Origin: AP-15 sp963777435
GTDB lineage: Bacteria > Pseudomonadota > Alphaproteobacteria > ATCC43930 > CGMCC-115725
Assembly: GCA_963777435.1 (NCBI GenBank)
Contig: CAVZQT010000004.1
Span: forward strand, 310,001 to 374,000
Length of the DNA stretch: 64,000 nt
Direction: 5' to 3'
Shown here: piece by piece, positions 52,325 to 61,265 of the stretch
How positions within the stretch are numbered: the first letter of the stretch is position 1
Layout of the letters: each line of letters begins with the position of its first letter
Program-made: the position numbers and the translations under genes
The notes under the pieces: generated by a model
What the model was told of the DNA's origin: nothing
The model's input: only the letters and a program-made list of their open reading frames with translations
Databases searched by the model: none

Positions 52325-53143
52325 ATGGGCGCGGTTGGGCTGAAGGCGGCCCCGGATTTTACTATCGAGCAGAACTGGGAGGCTTACGCCGAGGAGGAGC
52401 ATGCGGTCTGGCGGTTGTTGTTCGAACGCCAGCAGAAATTACTGAAGAACCGCGCCTGCCGCGAATACCTCGTTGGGCTCGCAACCCTCGGAGTGGCGGC
52501 GGCCGGAATTCCCGATTTCCGCCGCCTCAGCAATATTCTCGACCGCACCACCCGATGGCGTATCGTCGCCGTGCCAGGGCTGGTCCCGGACGAGGTGTTT
52601 TTTGACCATTTGGCGCACCGGCGGTTCCCGTCGACCTGCTTTATCCGTGGCCGCGACCAGCTCGACTATCTGCAGGAACCGGATGTTTTTCACGACATTT
52701 GCGGCCATGTGCCGTTGCTGATGAACCCGGTCTTTGCCGATTACATGCAGGCCTATGGCAAGGGTGGGCTCAAGGCGCAAAGCCTGGGTCATCTAGAGCG
52801 GCTAGCGCGGCTTTACTGGTACACGGTCGAGTTCGGGCTGATCGCGACCCCGGAGGGCTTGCGGATTTACGGGTCCGGAATTCTATCCTCCGCCGGAGAG
52901 TCGGTTTATTGCCTCGAGGATCCCCGGCCGCGCCGGTTGTGGTTCGATTTGCGCCGGATCATGCGCACCCGGTACCGCATCGACCGGTTTCAAGACACTT
53001 ATTTTGTGATCGATGATTTCGAACAGCTGTTCGATGCGACGCGGTCCGACTTCACGGGTATCTATCGCGACGTCTCGGCACTGCCCGACCTTGATCCCGA
53101 TCAGCTGATTGCCTTCGACCGGCCGTGCGGCCCGCTCGCATAG
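52325..53143 (+). CDS. phhA: phenylalanine 4-monooxygenase
   Basis: 272-aa monomeric non-heme iron, tetrahydrobiopterin-dependent hydroxylase that makes tyrosine from phenylalanine. Iron ligands H123 and H128 lie in EPDVFHDICGHVPLL and E169 in YWYTVEFGL. The surrounding IPDFRRLSN, LDRTTRWRIVAVPGLVP and YGSGILSSAGE blocks are the classical bacterial PhhA sequence. There is no ACT regulatory domain, as usual in bacteria. It follows an N-formylglutamate amidohydrolase gene on the same strand. Confidence 0.93.
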   Translation: MGAVGLKAAPDFTIEQNWEAYAEEEHAVWRLLFERQQKLLKNRACREYLVGLATLGVAAAGIPDFRRLSNILDRTTRWRIVAVPGLVPDEVFFDHLAHRRFPSTCFIRGRDQLDYLQEPDVFHDICGHVPLLMNPVFADYMQAYGKGGLKAQSLGHLERLARLYWYTVEFGLIATPEGLRIYGSGILSSAGESVYCLEDPRPRRLWFDLRRIMRTRYRIDRFQDTYFVIDDFEQLFDATRSDFTGIYRDVSALPDLDPDQLIAFDRPCGPLA

Positions 53144-53553
53144 GCAAAAAAATGGGCCGAAGCAATCGCTCGGCCCAAGTTTAGGGAGGAAACGCCTAGA
53201 AGACGTACGGCAAGACCACAACCGGCGATCGTTACCGCACTGCACAATTTAAGGCGTCGGGCTCATATGTCAAGCCGGTTTTTTCGAAGCGCCTGTTGTA
53301 ATTGATAATTTGCGTTTAGATCAGTGATTTACAGCAAAACGCGGGCTACGCGTCCAGTGCGACGCACAACTGACAAAATTTGGACGCCCGCCCTAAATCC
53401 GCTTCTCATCGCGGCGGCAGTCGAACCGCTCTGGGCCGTCAGCCGTTGATGGGCAGCCGGGCGAACCGAGACACGCGTTCAGAATCAAGCCTCTGCGGAA
53501 CAATCGCGATCCACACATCGTTGGCGGGAAGCTAATAATCGAGGGTAAAGACG
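53144..53553. other. 410-base intergenic region between phhA and otsA with RNA-like structure
   Basis: No protein gene seen. The first 140 bases hold the structured segment described separately. The rest (53285-53553) is moderately AT-rich (for example 53290-53340) and provides room for the otsA-glk promoter. Weak inverted repeats only. Confidence 0.4.
53154..53284 (+). ncRNA. candidate structured RNA or terminator region downstream of phhA
   Basis: A perfect stem GGGCCGA (53154-53160) / TCGGCCC (53170-53176) with a nine-base loop follows the phhA stop by 10 bases, preceded by A7. A GGGAGGAAACGCC element lies in the single-stranded part. A further stem AACCGGC (53220-53226) / GCCGGTT (53274-53280) ends in TTTTTT (53279-53284), which is terminator-like. 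The 5' hairpin plus 3' stem with T-run could be a small RNA or a two-step transcription end. Not verified by any family match. Confidence 0.35.
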
Positions 53554-55023
53554 ATGGAGGAGGCGATCACCTCAACCGGCAAACGCGCCTTTAAGCCGCG
53601 CCGGTCGGAGACCAAGGCCAACCCTCGACACGCGCGGAACGATAGCCGTCGGTTGGTGGTCGCCTCGAATCGGGTTGCGGTTGACGCCGGCAAACACGAT
53701 TCGGGCGGTTTGGCGGTGGCGATGCGTGCGGCACTCGAGACTGCCGGCGGCATTTGGTTTGGCTGGAGCGGCAAAGTCGCCGAGGAGTCAGCGCCAGGCG
53801 AACTGAACACAATCGAGCGAGGGCCGCTAACCTACGCCACCGTTGATTTGTCGCGGCAAGATTTTGACGAATACTACCTCGGCTTTGCCAACCGTGTCCT
53901 GTGGCCGCTGTTTCATCTGCGGGCCGGCCTCGTCGGCTATTCGCGCCAGGACTTTGCCGGATATATGCGGGTGAACCGCGGTTTTGCCCATTCGTTGGCG
54001 CCGCTGCTGCTGCCCGATGATCTGGTCTGGGTCCACGACTATCACATGATCCCGCTCGGCCGGGAGTTGCGCCGGCTCAACCAGAACCAGCCTCTCGGCT
54101 TTTTCCTGCATACGCCCTTCCCGCCGGCGGAATTCCTGCGCGTGCTGCCAAATCATCGCGAGCTGGTCGAGGCGATGTGTGCCTATGATCTGGTCGGGTT
54201 TCAGACCCAGTCCGATCTGCACGGTTTTTCCGATTACCTGCTGCGTTGGGCCCGCGCCGAAGATCTCGGGCGTGGCGCGTTGCGGGCGTTCGGCCGCCTT
54301 GTCCACGCGCAGGTCTTTCCGATCGGGATCGACGCCGCCGCTGTTTCTCGGCAAGCCGCCGCGGCTGACGCGAGCCGCCACATGCAACGGCTGCAGCAGA
54401 GTCTCGGCGACCGGACATTGATGATCGGGGTCGACCGGCTCGATTATTCGAAAGGTCTGCCGGCGCGGTTTGCCGCCTTCGAGCAACTGCTGAAATCGTA
54501 TCCGGAGACCCACCGCCGCATCGTTTTCATGCAGATAGCGCCACCATCGCGCTCCGAAGTCCCGGAATATAAGGAGATCCGCCGAACTCTCGCGACCTCG
54601 GCCGGCAATATCAACGGGCGTTACAGCGAATTCGACTGGACGCCGCTGCGCTATATCAATAAGAGCTTTGGCCATCAAATCCTGACCGGGTTTTTCCGGG
54701 CGGCGCGTATTGGGCTCGTCACGCCGTTGCGGGACGGCATGAATCTTGTGGCGAAAGAATACGTCGCCTCGCAGCCAGCCGAAGATCCTGGCGCCCTGGT
54801 GTTGTCTTGCTTTGCCGGGGCGGCGCAGGAATTGGGTGAAGCGGTATTGGTCAACCCGTACGACGTCGAAGGGATGGCCGAGGGCATCCGGCAGGGGCTG
54901 AACATGTCGCTCGGCGAACGCAAGGAGCGGTGGATGGCGATGACGGGGACCATCGAGCGCAATGACATAACCCACTGGCGTGAGAACTTTATCGCCGCGC
55001 TGGCAGCGATCGGCGACGTGTAA
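53554..55023 (+). CDS. otsA: trehalose-6-phosphate synthase
   Basis: 489 aa GT20 glycosyltransferase joining UDP-glucose and glucose-6-phosphate. Family blocks: RRLVVASNRVAVDAGKHDSGGLAVAMRAAL in parts (about 30-58), VWVHDYHMIPLGRELR, LHTPFPPAEFLRVLP, IGVDRLDYSKGLPARFAAFE and RDGMNLVAKEYVA near the C-terminus. The long basic N-terminus (TGKRAFKPRRSETK) is unusual but harmless. It overlaps glk by one base (TAATG), so glucose phosphorylation and trehalose synthesis are coupled. No otsB is seen in the window. Confidence 0.93.
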   Translation: MEEAITSTGKRAFKPRRSETKANPRHARNDSRRLVVASNRVAVDAGKHDSGGLAVAMRAALETAGGIWFGWSGKVAEESAPGELNTIERGPLTYATVDLSRQDFDEYYLGFANRVLWPLFHLRAGLVGYSRQDFAGYMRVNRGFAHSLAPLLLPDDLVWVHDYHMIPLGRELRRLNQNQPLGFFLHTPFPPAEFLRVLPNHRELVEAMCAYDLVGFQTQSDLHGFSDYLLRWARAEDLGRGALRAFGRLVHAQVFPIGIDAAAVSRQAAAADASRHMQRLQQSLGDRTLMIGVDRLDYSKGLPARFAAFEQLLKSYPETHRRIVFMQIAPPSRSEVPEYKEIRRTLATSAGNINGRYSEFDWTPLRYINKSFGHQILTGFFRAARIGLVTPLRDGMNLVAKEYVASQPAEDPGALVLSCFAGAAQELGEAVLVNPYDVEGMAEGIRQGLNMSLGERKERWMAMTGTIERNDITHWRENFIAALAAIGDV

Positions 55024-56000
55024 TGGCCGCCGAGGGGGGTGACGGGAACCTGTCTGAAACCCGACTCGTCGGTGATATCGGCGCTACCAATGCGCGATTT
55101 GGTCTGGTCTCTCGTGACGGCGCCATCTTGAACTGGCGCACCTACGCCTGCGAGCACTATCCGACGATCGATGATGCGCTTAACGAATACTTGCGCGATC
55201 GCGGCGGCTTTGCGATGCCGCGCCAGGGGGCGATTGCGATCGCCTCGGCGATCACCGGCGACCGGGTCGCGATGACCAACCACCCCTGGAGCTTTTCGAT
55301 CACGGCATTACGGCAGCATTTTGGCTTTGAGCGGCTTGAAGTAATCAACGATTTTACGGCTCAAGCATTGGCATTGCCCCGGCTCGGCGCGGCGGACCGG
55401 ATTTCGGTCGGCAGCGGAACCGCGGTTTTAGGCACCCCGTTGGGCGTGCTAGGCCCGGGATCGGGGCTCGGCGTTTCCGGCCTGGTTCCCAACGGCGCCA
55501 AATGGTTGGCGCTGACCGGTGAGGGTGGCCACGCGACGATGGCGCCGGCAAACGATCGAGAAAGCGCGGTTCTCGCCCATTTGCGCCGTCGTTTGGACCA
55601 TGTATCGGCCGAGCGGGTGCTTTCCGGGCCGGGGCTCGTGAACCTCTACAACACGCTGACGGTGATCGACCGGGTTCCGTCAAAGGGGTACACCGCGGCC
55701 CAAATTACCGACCTCGGCATGCGTGGGGAGGACCCGGTCTGTGTCGAGGCGACCGCAATGTTCTGCGCGATGTTAGGGACAGTCGCCGGAAACCTGGCAT
55801 TGACGTTGGGAGCCCGCGGCGGTGTTTTTATTGCGGGCGGAATTGTGCCGCGGCTTGGCCGATACTTTGTCAATTCGGCGTTTCGCGAGCGCTTCTCGGC
55901 AAAAGGCAGGTTCGAGCCCTACCTCGCGGCGATTCCGACTTATGTCGTGACGCATCCGCTGGCCGCGTTTCTCGGCTGCGCCGCGCTGCTGGCGGACTGA
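55023..56000 (+). CDS. glk: glucokinase
   Basis: 325 aa, of the bacterial Glk (non-ROK) group. RLVGDIGATNARFGLV (about 14-29) is the phosphate-1 motif, EVINDFTAQALALP, GPGSGLGVSGL and LTGEGGHATMAP are the substrate/phosphate-2 blocks, and VFIAGGIVPRLGRYF is the adenosine motif. It provides glucose-6-phosphate, the otsA acceptor. ATG overlaps the otsA stop. Confidence 0.93.
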   Translation: MAAEGGDGNLSETRLVGDIGATNARFGLVSRDGAILNWRTYACEHYPTIDDALNEYLRDRGGFAMPRQGAIAIASAITGDRVAMTNHPWSFSITALRQHFGFERLEVINDFTAQALALPRLGAADRISVGSGTAVLGTPLGVLGPGSGLGVSGLVPNGAKWLALTGEGGHATMAPANDRESAVLAHLRRRLDHVSAERVLSGPGLVNLYNTLTVIDRVPSKGYTAAQITDLGMRGEDPVCVEATAMFCAMLGTVAGNLALTLGARGGVFIAGGIVPRLGRYFVNSAFRERFSAKGRFEPYLAAIPTYVVTHPLAAFLGCAALLAD

Positions 56001-56014
56001 CGAAGCCTCCGACG

Positions 56015-56254
56015 ATGCCATCGCTGGGATCCAATATCGCTAATGAGCGCGTCGCGCAGAGCCCGACGCCCCCGCCGCCGCCGGGAACGCCGCCGCTTCC
56101 GCCGCTCGACCCCGATCGCCCACCGCCAATTCAGGAGCCGCCAAATCCGGTGCCGGTCCCGCCGACCGAACCTCCGCCACCGCCGGTCAACGATCCGCCG
56201 CAGCACTCGGTCATGAGCCGCCGGCAAGATGCAGCCCCGCCACCCCGGCGATGA
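56015..56254 (+). CDS. small proline-rich hypothetical protein
   Basis: 79 aa, about 45 percent proline in the middle (PPPPPGTPPLPPLDPDRPPP and PIQEPPNPVPVPP). Similar short Pro-rich proteins with DRPPPIxEPP motifs are common in Alphaproteobacteria and have no known function. Starts 14 bases after glk. It overlaps the convergent SMR gene's end by about 44 bases. Codon bias is expected in Pro-rich sequence, so coding is only probable. Confidence 0.5.
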   Translation: MPSLGSNIANERVAQSPTPPPPPGTPPLPPLDPDRPPPIQEPPNPVPVPPTEPPPPPVNDPPQHSVMSRRQDAAPPPRR

Positions 56255-56531
56255 TCAACGCCAGCGACAACAGTTTCCACATGCCAGCCGGCTCGCCAAA
56301 CCACACAATCCCGATCACCGCGACGAGCGCTGTCCCCACACCCGACCAAATCGCATAGGCGGTAGACAGGTCAATTCCGCGCAACGCCCGAGACAGCACC
56401 ACAAAACTCGACAAGTAGCAGAGGACTACCACGGTCGCAGGAATCGGCCGCGTAAACCCGTCGGAGAGCTTCAGCGCCGTGGTCCCGCTGATTTCCAACA
56501 AAATGGCGGCAGCGAGCAGAAAAGCACTCAT
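56211..56531 (-). CDS. small multidrug resistance (SMR) family transporter
   Basis: 106 aa with four transmembrane helices. The essential membrane glutamate is E13 in AAAILLEISGTTALKLSDGF; the GVGTALVAVIG and FGEPAGMWKLLSLALIIAGV loops are the SMR signature. It is of the QacE/EmrE type and expected to export cationic drugs or guanidinium in a proton antiport. Single gene; convergent with the Pro-rich small protein. Confidence 0.92.
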   Translation of the reverse strand: MSAFLLAAAILLEISGTTALKLSDGFTRPIPATVVVLCYLSSFVVLSRALRGIDLSTAYAIWSGVGTALVAVIGIVWFGEPAGMWKLLSLALIIAGVAGLHLAGGS

Positions 56532-56627
56532 AAGAAAACCTCGAACGGCCCCGTCACCGGCCGCTGTTTTGACGACAGTCGTCGATCGGCGGTATGATTT
56601 TTGATCCGAAACGGGATCGTGTCATGA

Positions 56628-57425
56628 GTGCCACAACTGACCGCAGCATCGAAGCCGGCACGCGCGAGCGCCGACAGAATCCGCGCTGAAGAATTCACCG
56701 GCTCAACGGCCGGGATCGCGGCCGGCAATGTGCAGGCCAATCTGGTGATTCTGCCAAAGGCCTTGGCGCATGATTTCCTGCGGTTTGCCCAGGCCAACCC
56801 AAAGCCGTGCCCGGTTTTGGCGGTCTCGGAGCCCGGCGACCCGCGCCTGCCGTCGCTCGGCGAGGACCTCGATATCCGGACCGATCTACCGAAATACCGC
56901 GTGTGGCGCTACGGCGAGCTGGTCGAAGAGCCGGCCGATATCAGCCACGTCTGGCGCGATGATCTTGTCAGCTTCGCGCTCGGCTGTTCGTTTTCCTTCG
57001 AGCAGGCGATGGTCGAGGAAGGGATCGAACTGCGCCACATGACCTGCGGCTCGAATGTGCCGATGTACCGCACCAATATCCGCTGTGTGCCGGCCGGGTC
57101 GTTTGCCGGTCCGCTTGTCGTCTCGATGCGGCCGCTGAGCCCGGGCGACGCGATTCGAGCGATCCAGATCACCTCGCGTTTTCCGTCGGTGCACGGCGCG
57201 CCGGTTCATCTCGGGTTGCCCGAGGCGATCGGCATCGGCAATCTCGACCGGCCGGATTATGGCGACGCGGTTCCGGTCAATGCCGGCGAATTGCCGGTAT
57301 TCTGGGCCTGCGGCGTCACTCCGCAAGCGGTCATCGCCGAAGCCGAGCCCGAGTTCTGCATCACCCATGCGCCGGGCTCGATGCTGATCACCGACCTGCT
57401 CAACGCCAAGCTCGCCAGTCTTTAG
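56628..57425 (+). CDS. DUF1445 protein (YcsI/UPF0317; D-glutamate cyclase N-part homologue)
   Basis: About 265 aa. IRAEEFTGSTAGIAAGNVQANLVILPKALAHDFLRFAQANPKPCPVL in parts is the DUF1445 signature, with the GCSFSFEQAMVEEGIELRH, NVPMYRTNIRC and SRFPSVHGAPVHLG blocks following. In mammals a DUF1445 domain is joined to a DUF4392 domain in D-glutamate cyclase. The reported GTG start at 56628 lacks a ribosome binding site; an ATG at 56624 is in another frame and would need one extra base removed, a frame issue like others in this window. The DUF4392 gene follows 10 bases later. Confidence 0.85.
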   Translation: MPQLTAASKPARASADRIRAEEFTGSTAGIAAGNVQANLVILPKALAHDFLRFAQANPKPCPVLAVSEPGDPRLPSLGEDLDIRTDLPKYRVWRYGELVEEPADISHVWRDDLVSFALGCSFSFEQAMVEEGIELRHMTCGSNVPMYRTNIRCVPAGSFAGPLVVSMRPLSPGDAIRAIQITSRFPSVHGAPVHLGLPEAIGIGNLDRPDYGDAVPVNAGELPVFWACGVTPQAVIAEAEPEFCITHAPGSMLITDLLNAKLASL

Positions 57426-57435
57426 CGCTGCGGGC

Positions 57436-58347
57436 ATGTCAACGCCGGCTCGGGCCCAGGCGCTCGTCGACCACATCGAACGGGTCGTGCAGACCGAGGT
57501 CGGGCGGAATATTAGCGCTCTATGCGAGGCGGCGCGCGGCGGGTTGTGGCGAGCCGCATCCGCATTGGCCGCCACCCCTTTATGCCATGTCGGACTCGTC
57601 ACCGGATTTTTCGTGCCGCTCGGCACGCCGCCGGCGGCTGAAACCGATGGTCCGGTCGGCGCAGCGCTACTGGCTCGCGGCCTTGTCGAGATCGGAATCC
57701 GCTGCCGGCTCGCCACCGATCAGCCGTGCCACAATGCCTGTGCGGTGGCGTTGCGCGCGGCTGGCGTTCCCGCAGCGCCAATCGACGCCGTGGCGGTAGG
57801 CGCCCCGCTAGCGCCCTTGATCGAGACTTGGCGCACCGCCCGGATCACCCACGCCCTGTCAATCGAACGCTGCGGACGCAGCCCTGACGGCAGTCCGCGC
57901 AACATGCGCGGCGAGGATATCAGCGCTCACACCGCACCTCTCGACGACTTCTTCACCGCCGGACCATGGGACACAATTGCGATCGGCGACGGCGGCAATG
58001 AAATCGGCATGGGCGCCTTGCCGCGCGAACTGATCGCACGCCATGTCGAGCATGGCCAGACGATCGGATGTGTCACGCCGGCGCGTCACCTGATTGTGGC
58101 TGGCGTGTCGCATTGGGGCGCCTATGCGCTGATCGGTGCCCTCGCGGTGGTTCGAGAGGATTGGCGGGACAGGCTATTGCACTGCCTCAATGAGAGCCTC
58201 GACCGCCATATCCTTGAGACCATGCTGCGCGATGGGCCGGCGGTCGACGGCGTCTCCCGGCAGCAGGCGCCAACAATCGACAATTTCGAGCTTGCCTTTC
58301 ATCACGATAAATTGCGGCAGGTGCGCCGGCTTGCCGAGGGCGCATGA
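57436..58347 (+). CDS. DUF4392 protein, D-glutamate-cyclase-like
   Basis: 303 aa with the DUF4392 blocks VGLVTGFFVP (53-61), ETDGPVGA (69-76), SIERCGR (142-148), NMRGEDIS (156-163) and the glycine-rich IAIGDGGNEIGMG (181-193). In mammals this is the C-terminal domain of D-glutamate cyclase, which turns D-glutamate into 5-oxo-D-proline. Here it is a separate gene next to DUF1445, so the two may form the complete enzyme. Its last four bases (ATGA) overlap the murL start. Confidence 0.87.
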   Translation: MSTPARAQALVDHIERVVQTEVGRNISALCEAARGGLWRAASALAATPLCHVGLVTGFFVPLGTPPAAETDGPVGAALLARGLVEIGIRCRLATDQPCHNACAVALRAAGVPAAPIDAVAVGAPLAPLIETWRTARITHALSIERCGRSPDGSPRNMRGEDISAHTAPLDDFFTAGPWDTIAIGDGGNEIGMGALPRELIARHVEHGQTIGCVTPARHLIVAGVSHWGAYALIGALAVVREDWRDRLLHCLNESLDRHILETMLRDGPAVDGVSRQQAPTIDNFELAFHHDKLRQVRRLAEGA

Positions 58348-59675
58348 CTTTTAAGGAATTCATCTTCGAAGACTACCGCTACGATCCGGCCAGCAATGTA
58401 TTGGCGTTGGTTTACCGATTTCTCGACGGGCCGCGATTTGAGGAGAGGCTGACCTTTGATTTTCCGCCGCAGCCCTTGTCGCGGCAAGCCGAGGCGGTGC
58501 TCGACCGGATCTTCAGGCTTGTTTTCCTGATGTCGGGGGTCAGCTATTACAAAGCGTTTGTCCCGGATAGTCTGCGCTGTGCGGCATTTCCGCTAGACCT
58601 CGACACAGCCGATTTTCTGCAGCGGTTTTACGAAAAGGGTTTGGCGGAGTTCGCATGGAAAAACCGAATTTCGCTCAATGGCCGTTGCCGCTTCGGCTCG
58701 GAGCCCGTGCGCCACGCTGAGCCATTGGCAATCGATCTGCCGCGCCGTACCTGCGTGCCGATCGGCGGTGGCAAGGATTCGATCGTCACTCTCGAATGCT
58801 TGCGGCGGGCGGGCGAGGATCTCGTTCTGTTTTCGCTTGGCGACGCCAAGCCGATCGCGGCCTGCATCGAGACCGCGGGTCTGCCGTTTATCCGGGTATA
58901 TCGGCGGCTCGACCCGACCTTATTGAAGCTTAACGAGCAGGGCGCACTCAACGGCCACGTGCCGATCACCGGCATTTTGAGCGCGATCGCACTGGCCTGC
59001 GGGGTATTGGCTGGTTTTGACACGGTCGCGATGTCGAACGAGCATTCCGCCAGTGCACCAAACCTGATTGTCGATGGGTTTGGCGTCAATCACCAATACA
59101 GCAAGTCGCTCGAATTCGAAGTCGATCTCGCGGAGTACGTTGCCCGCCGCATAACCCCGAGCATTGCCTATTTTTCGCTATTGCGGCCATTGGCCGAAGT
59201 AGAGATTGCCCGGCGCTTCGCGCAATACCCCAAATATTTCGATATTTTCCGCAGCTGCAATACCGCATTCCGCCAGTCGCCGGCCGCGCGCGGTCACCAC
59301 TGGTGCGGCAATTGCCCCAAATGCCGGTTTGTGTTCCTGGCCCTCGCCCCGTTTGTCGATAGGGATCGGCTGATCGCGATTTTCGGGCGTAACCTGCTCG
59401 ATGACGAAACGCAGGCCAAGGGTTTCGCCGAATTGTGCGGCTTGCGCGAACACAAGCCGTTCGAGTGCGTCGGCGAAATCGATGAGAGCGCGGCGGTAAT
59501 GGCTCACCTCGGCAGCGATCCCGGCTGGCATGGCAACGCGGTCGTACGACGCCTGCACGCGGCATTTCCGTCTCTCCGCCAGTTGGATCCGGGCGAACTT
59601 CGCACCTTGCTCGCGGCCCCGCATCCGCACCGGGTTCCGGATTCGTTTTTGGCCATGCTCAATGCGTGCGGCTGA
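58344..59675 (+). CDS. murL: UDP-MurNAc-L-Ala-L-Glu epimerase MurL
   Basis: 443 aa. MurL, described in Xanthomonas oryzae, converts the terminal L-Glu of UDP-MurNAc-L-Ala-L-Glu to D-Glu in an ATP/Mg-dependent step. An adenylation-type loop VPIGGGKDSIVTLECL (about 138-153), NEHSASAPNLIVDGFGVNHQYSKS, and the metal-like cluster HHWCGNCPKCRFVF (about 315) identify the family. Overlaps DUF4392 (ATGA) and murD2 (14 bases), so a tight operon. It would replace glutamate racemase (MurI) as the source of D-Glu in peptidoglycan. Confidence 0.9.
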   Translation: MTFKEFIFEDYRYDPASNVLALVYRFLDGPRFEERLTFDFPPQPLSRQAEAVLDRIFRLVFLMSGVSYYKAFVPDSLRCAAFPLDLDTADFLQRFYEKGLAEFAWKNRISLNGRCRFGSEPVRHAEPLAIDLPRRTCVPIGGGKDSIVTLECLRRAGEDLVLFSLGDAKPIAACIETAGLPFIRVYRRLDPTLLKLNEQGALNGHVPITGILSAIALACGVLAGFDTVAMSNEHSASAPNLIVDGFGVNHQYSKSLEFEVDLAEYVARRITPSIAYFSLLRPLAEVEIARRFAQYPKYFDIFRSCNTAFRQSPAARGHHWCGNCPKCRFVFLALAPFVDRDRLIAIFGRNLLDDETQAKGFAELCGLREHKPFECVGEIDESAAVMAHLGSDPGWHGNAVVRRLHAAFPSLRQLDPGELRTLLAAPHPHRVPDSFLAMLNACG

Positions 59676-60991
59676 ACTCGGCTCAGTGCGCGTGGCGATC
59701 TGGGGGCTCGGCCGCGAGGGCCGCGCCGCAATCCATTTCCTGCGAGCAAGCCACCCAAACCTGCCGCTGCTGCTAGTGGACGATGATGAAAGCGCGCGTC
59801 CACCGCCGGAATTCGACGATATTCGCTGCGCCTTTGGCGAAGACGCCGTCCGCAGCGCGCTCACTCACATCGATGTGCTGGTAAAGTCTCCCGGTGTCAG
59901 CCTCTACCGCCCCGAAATCGAAGCTGCGCGCCGCAACGGGATGGCGATCACCTCGCTATTGAATTTTTGGTTTGCCGAGGAGCTCGGCATCAAGACGATC
60001 TGCGTCACCGGGACCAAGGGCAAGAGCACGACCGCATCGTTGATCGCGCATATCCTTGGAGGGCTCGGCTATAAGGTGGCCCTCGCTGGCAATATCGGCG
60101 TGCCGGTGACCAAAATCGACCCGGCGGTCACCGAGTTTGCGGTCATCGAGGTCTCAAGCTACCAGGCCGCTGATTTCGCCGGTATTTGCGATGTCGCGGT
60201 GCTGACCTCGCTGTTTCCCGAGCATCTCGATTGGCACCTGACCCTCGACGCCTATTACCGCGACAAGCTCAACCTACTGCGTCACAGCCGATGCGCTGTC
60301 GTCAATCGCGAGTCGACGCCGGCGGCCCGGTACGCCCGCTGTTTCTTCAATGACCCGGGCACACTCCACAGCCGTGGGACCGCGATATTCGATGGTTGCG
60401 AGCGGATCGGCGATGTAGAAAACCCGTATCTGGCTCGCCCCCACAATCTTTCGAATGTTTGCGCTGCACTGACGGTGGCAAAGGTGGTCGGCTTCGACCC
60501 TCGCTCGGCGCTCGCCGCCATTCGCGAGTTTCGCGCCTTGCCGCATCGCCAGCAGGAGATTGGCGAGATCGCTGGCGTGCTGTACGTCGACGACAGCATT
60601 TCGACGGCGCCTGAAATCGACGCTCGCGGCGCTCGAAGTTTATGCCGGACGAGACATAACACTGATCGCCGGCGGCTATGACCGCGGCATCGATTACGGC
60701 AACCTTGTCGCCAAGCTCGCGGGCGGCGCCGCCCGCGCGGTGGTTTGCCTCGGCATCAGCGGCGAGCGGCTTTATAGGACGTTGCGCGCGGCCTCCGGTC
60801 CGGCCCAGATCGCGCTCGTGCGTTCGATGGAGGCGGCCGTGTCGTGGGCAAAGCAGAAGACCACAAAAGGTGGCGTCGTGCTGCTATCGCCGGCCGCACC
60901 CAGTTACGGCGAATATCGCGATTTCGCCGAGCGCGGCCGTGATTTTGCGGCAAAGGCGGGTTTTACGGCTGGGCGGAGGGAAGACCATTGA
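59662..60991 (+). CDS. murD2: UDP-MurNAc-L-Ala-L-Glu ligase (MurD2), one frame change
   Basis: 442 aa after removing one base at about 60614. Mur-ligase blocks: VAIWGLGREGRAAIHFL, CVTGTKGKSTTASLIAHIL (ATP P-loop), GNIGVPV, EVSSYQAADF, LFPEHLDWHLTLDAYYRDKLNLL, ENPYLARPHNLSNVCAALTVA and DDSISTAPE; the second frame continues TLAALEVYAGRDITLIAGGYDRGIDY and SPAAPSYGEYRDFAERG. Of the two MurD types, partnership with MurL marks it as MurD2, which adds L-Glu and not D-Glu. No second MurD is in the window. Confidence 0.87.
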
Positions 60992-61239
60992 CCGGCGCGC
61001 GCCGATGGCGATTGGCGCCCCGGCTGCTGCTGCCGATGTTGGTCGGCGCGATCGGATACGGGTGCGCGGAAAAGCCGTTTTTGTCGGCCGGCGACGCCAG
61101 TTCCGCCCAAGTTGGCTACAGCCACGACCTCACCGCAGCGACCGAGGTCGCAAAAGAGCATTGCGCCCGTTACGACCGGGTGCCGCGGTATCTTGACTCG
61201 TCAGATAACATCGCCTTTTTCGCCTGCGAGCCTCATTGA
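60988..61239 (+). CDS. small exported or lipoprotein-like protein
   Basis: 83 aa from a TTG that overlaps the murD2 stop by four bases. RRWRLAPRLLLPMLVGAIGYGCAEKP is a signal peptide whose last residues (GYGC) are a poor lipobox, so lipidation is uncertain. The mature part has EVAKEHCARYDRVPRYLDSSDNIAFFACEPH, with two Cys that could pair. Such small Cys-containing lipoproteins of alphaproteobacteria have unknown function. Coupled to murD2. Confidence 0.6.
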   Translation: MTGARRWRLAPRLLLPMLVGAIGYGCAEKPFLSAGDASSAQVGYSHDLTAATEVAKEHCARYDRVPRYLDSSDNIAFFACEPH

Positions 61240-61265
61240 TCCTGCTGACAAAAGGGAGCCGATTC

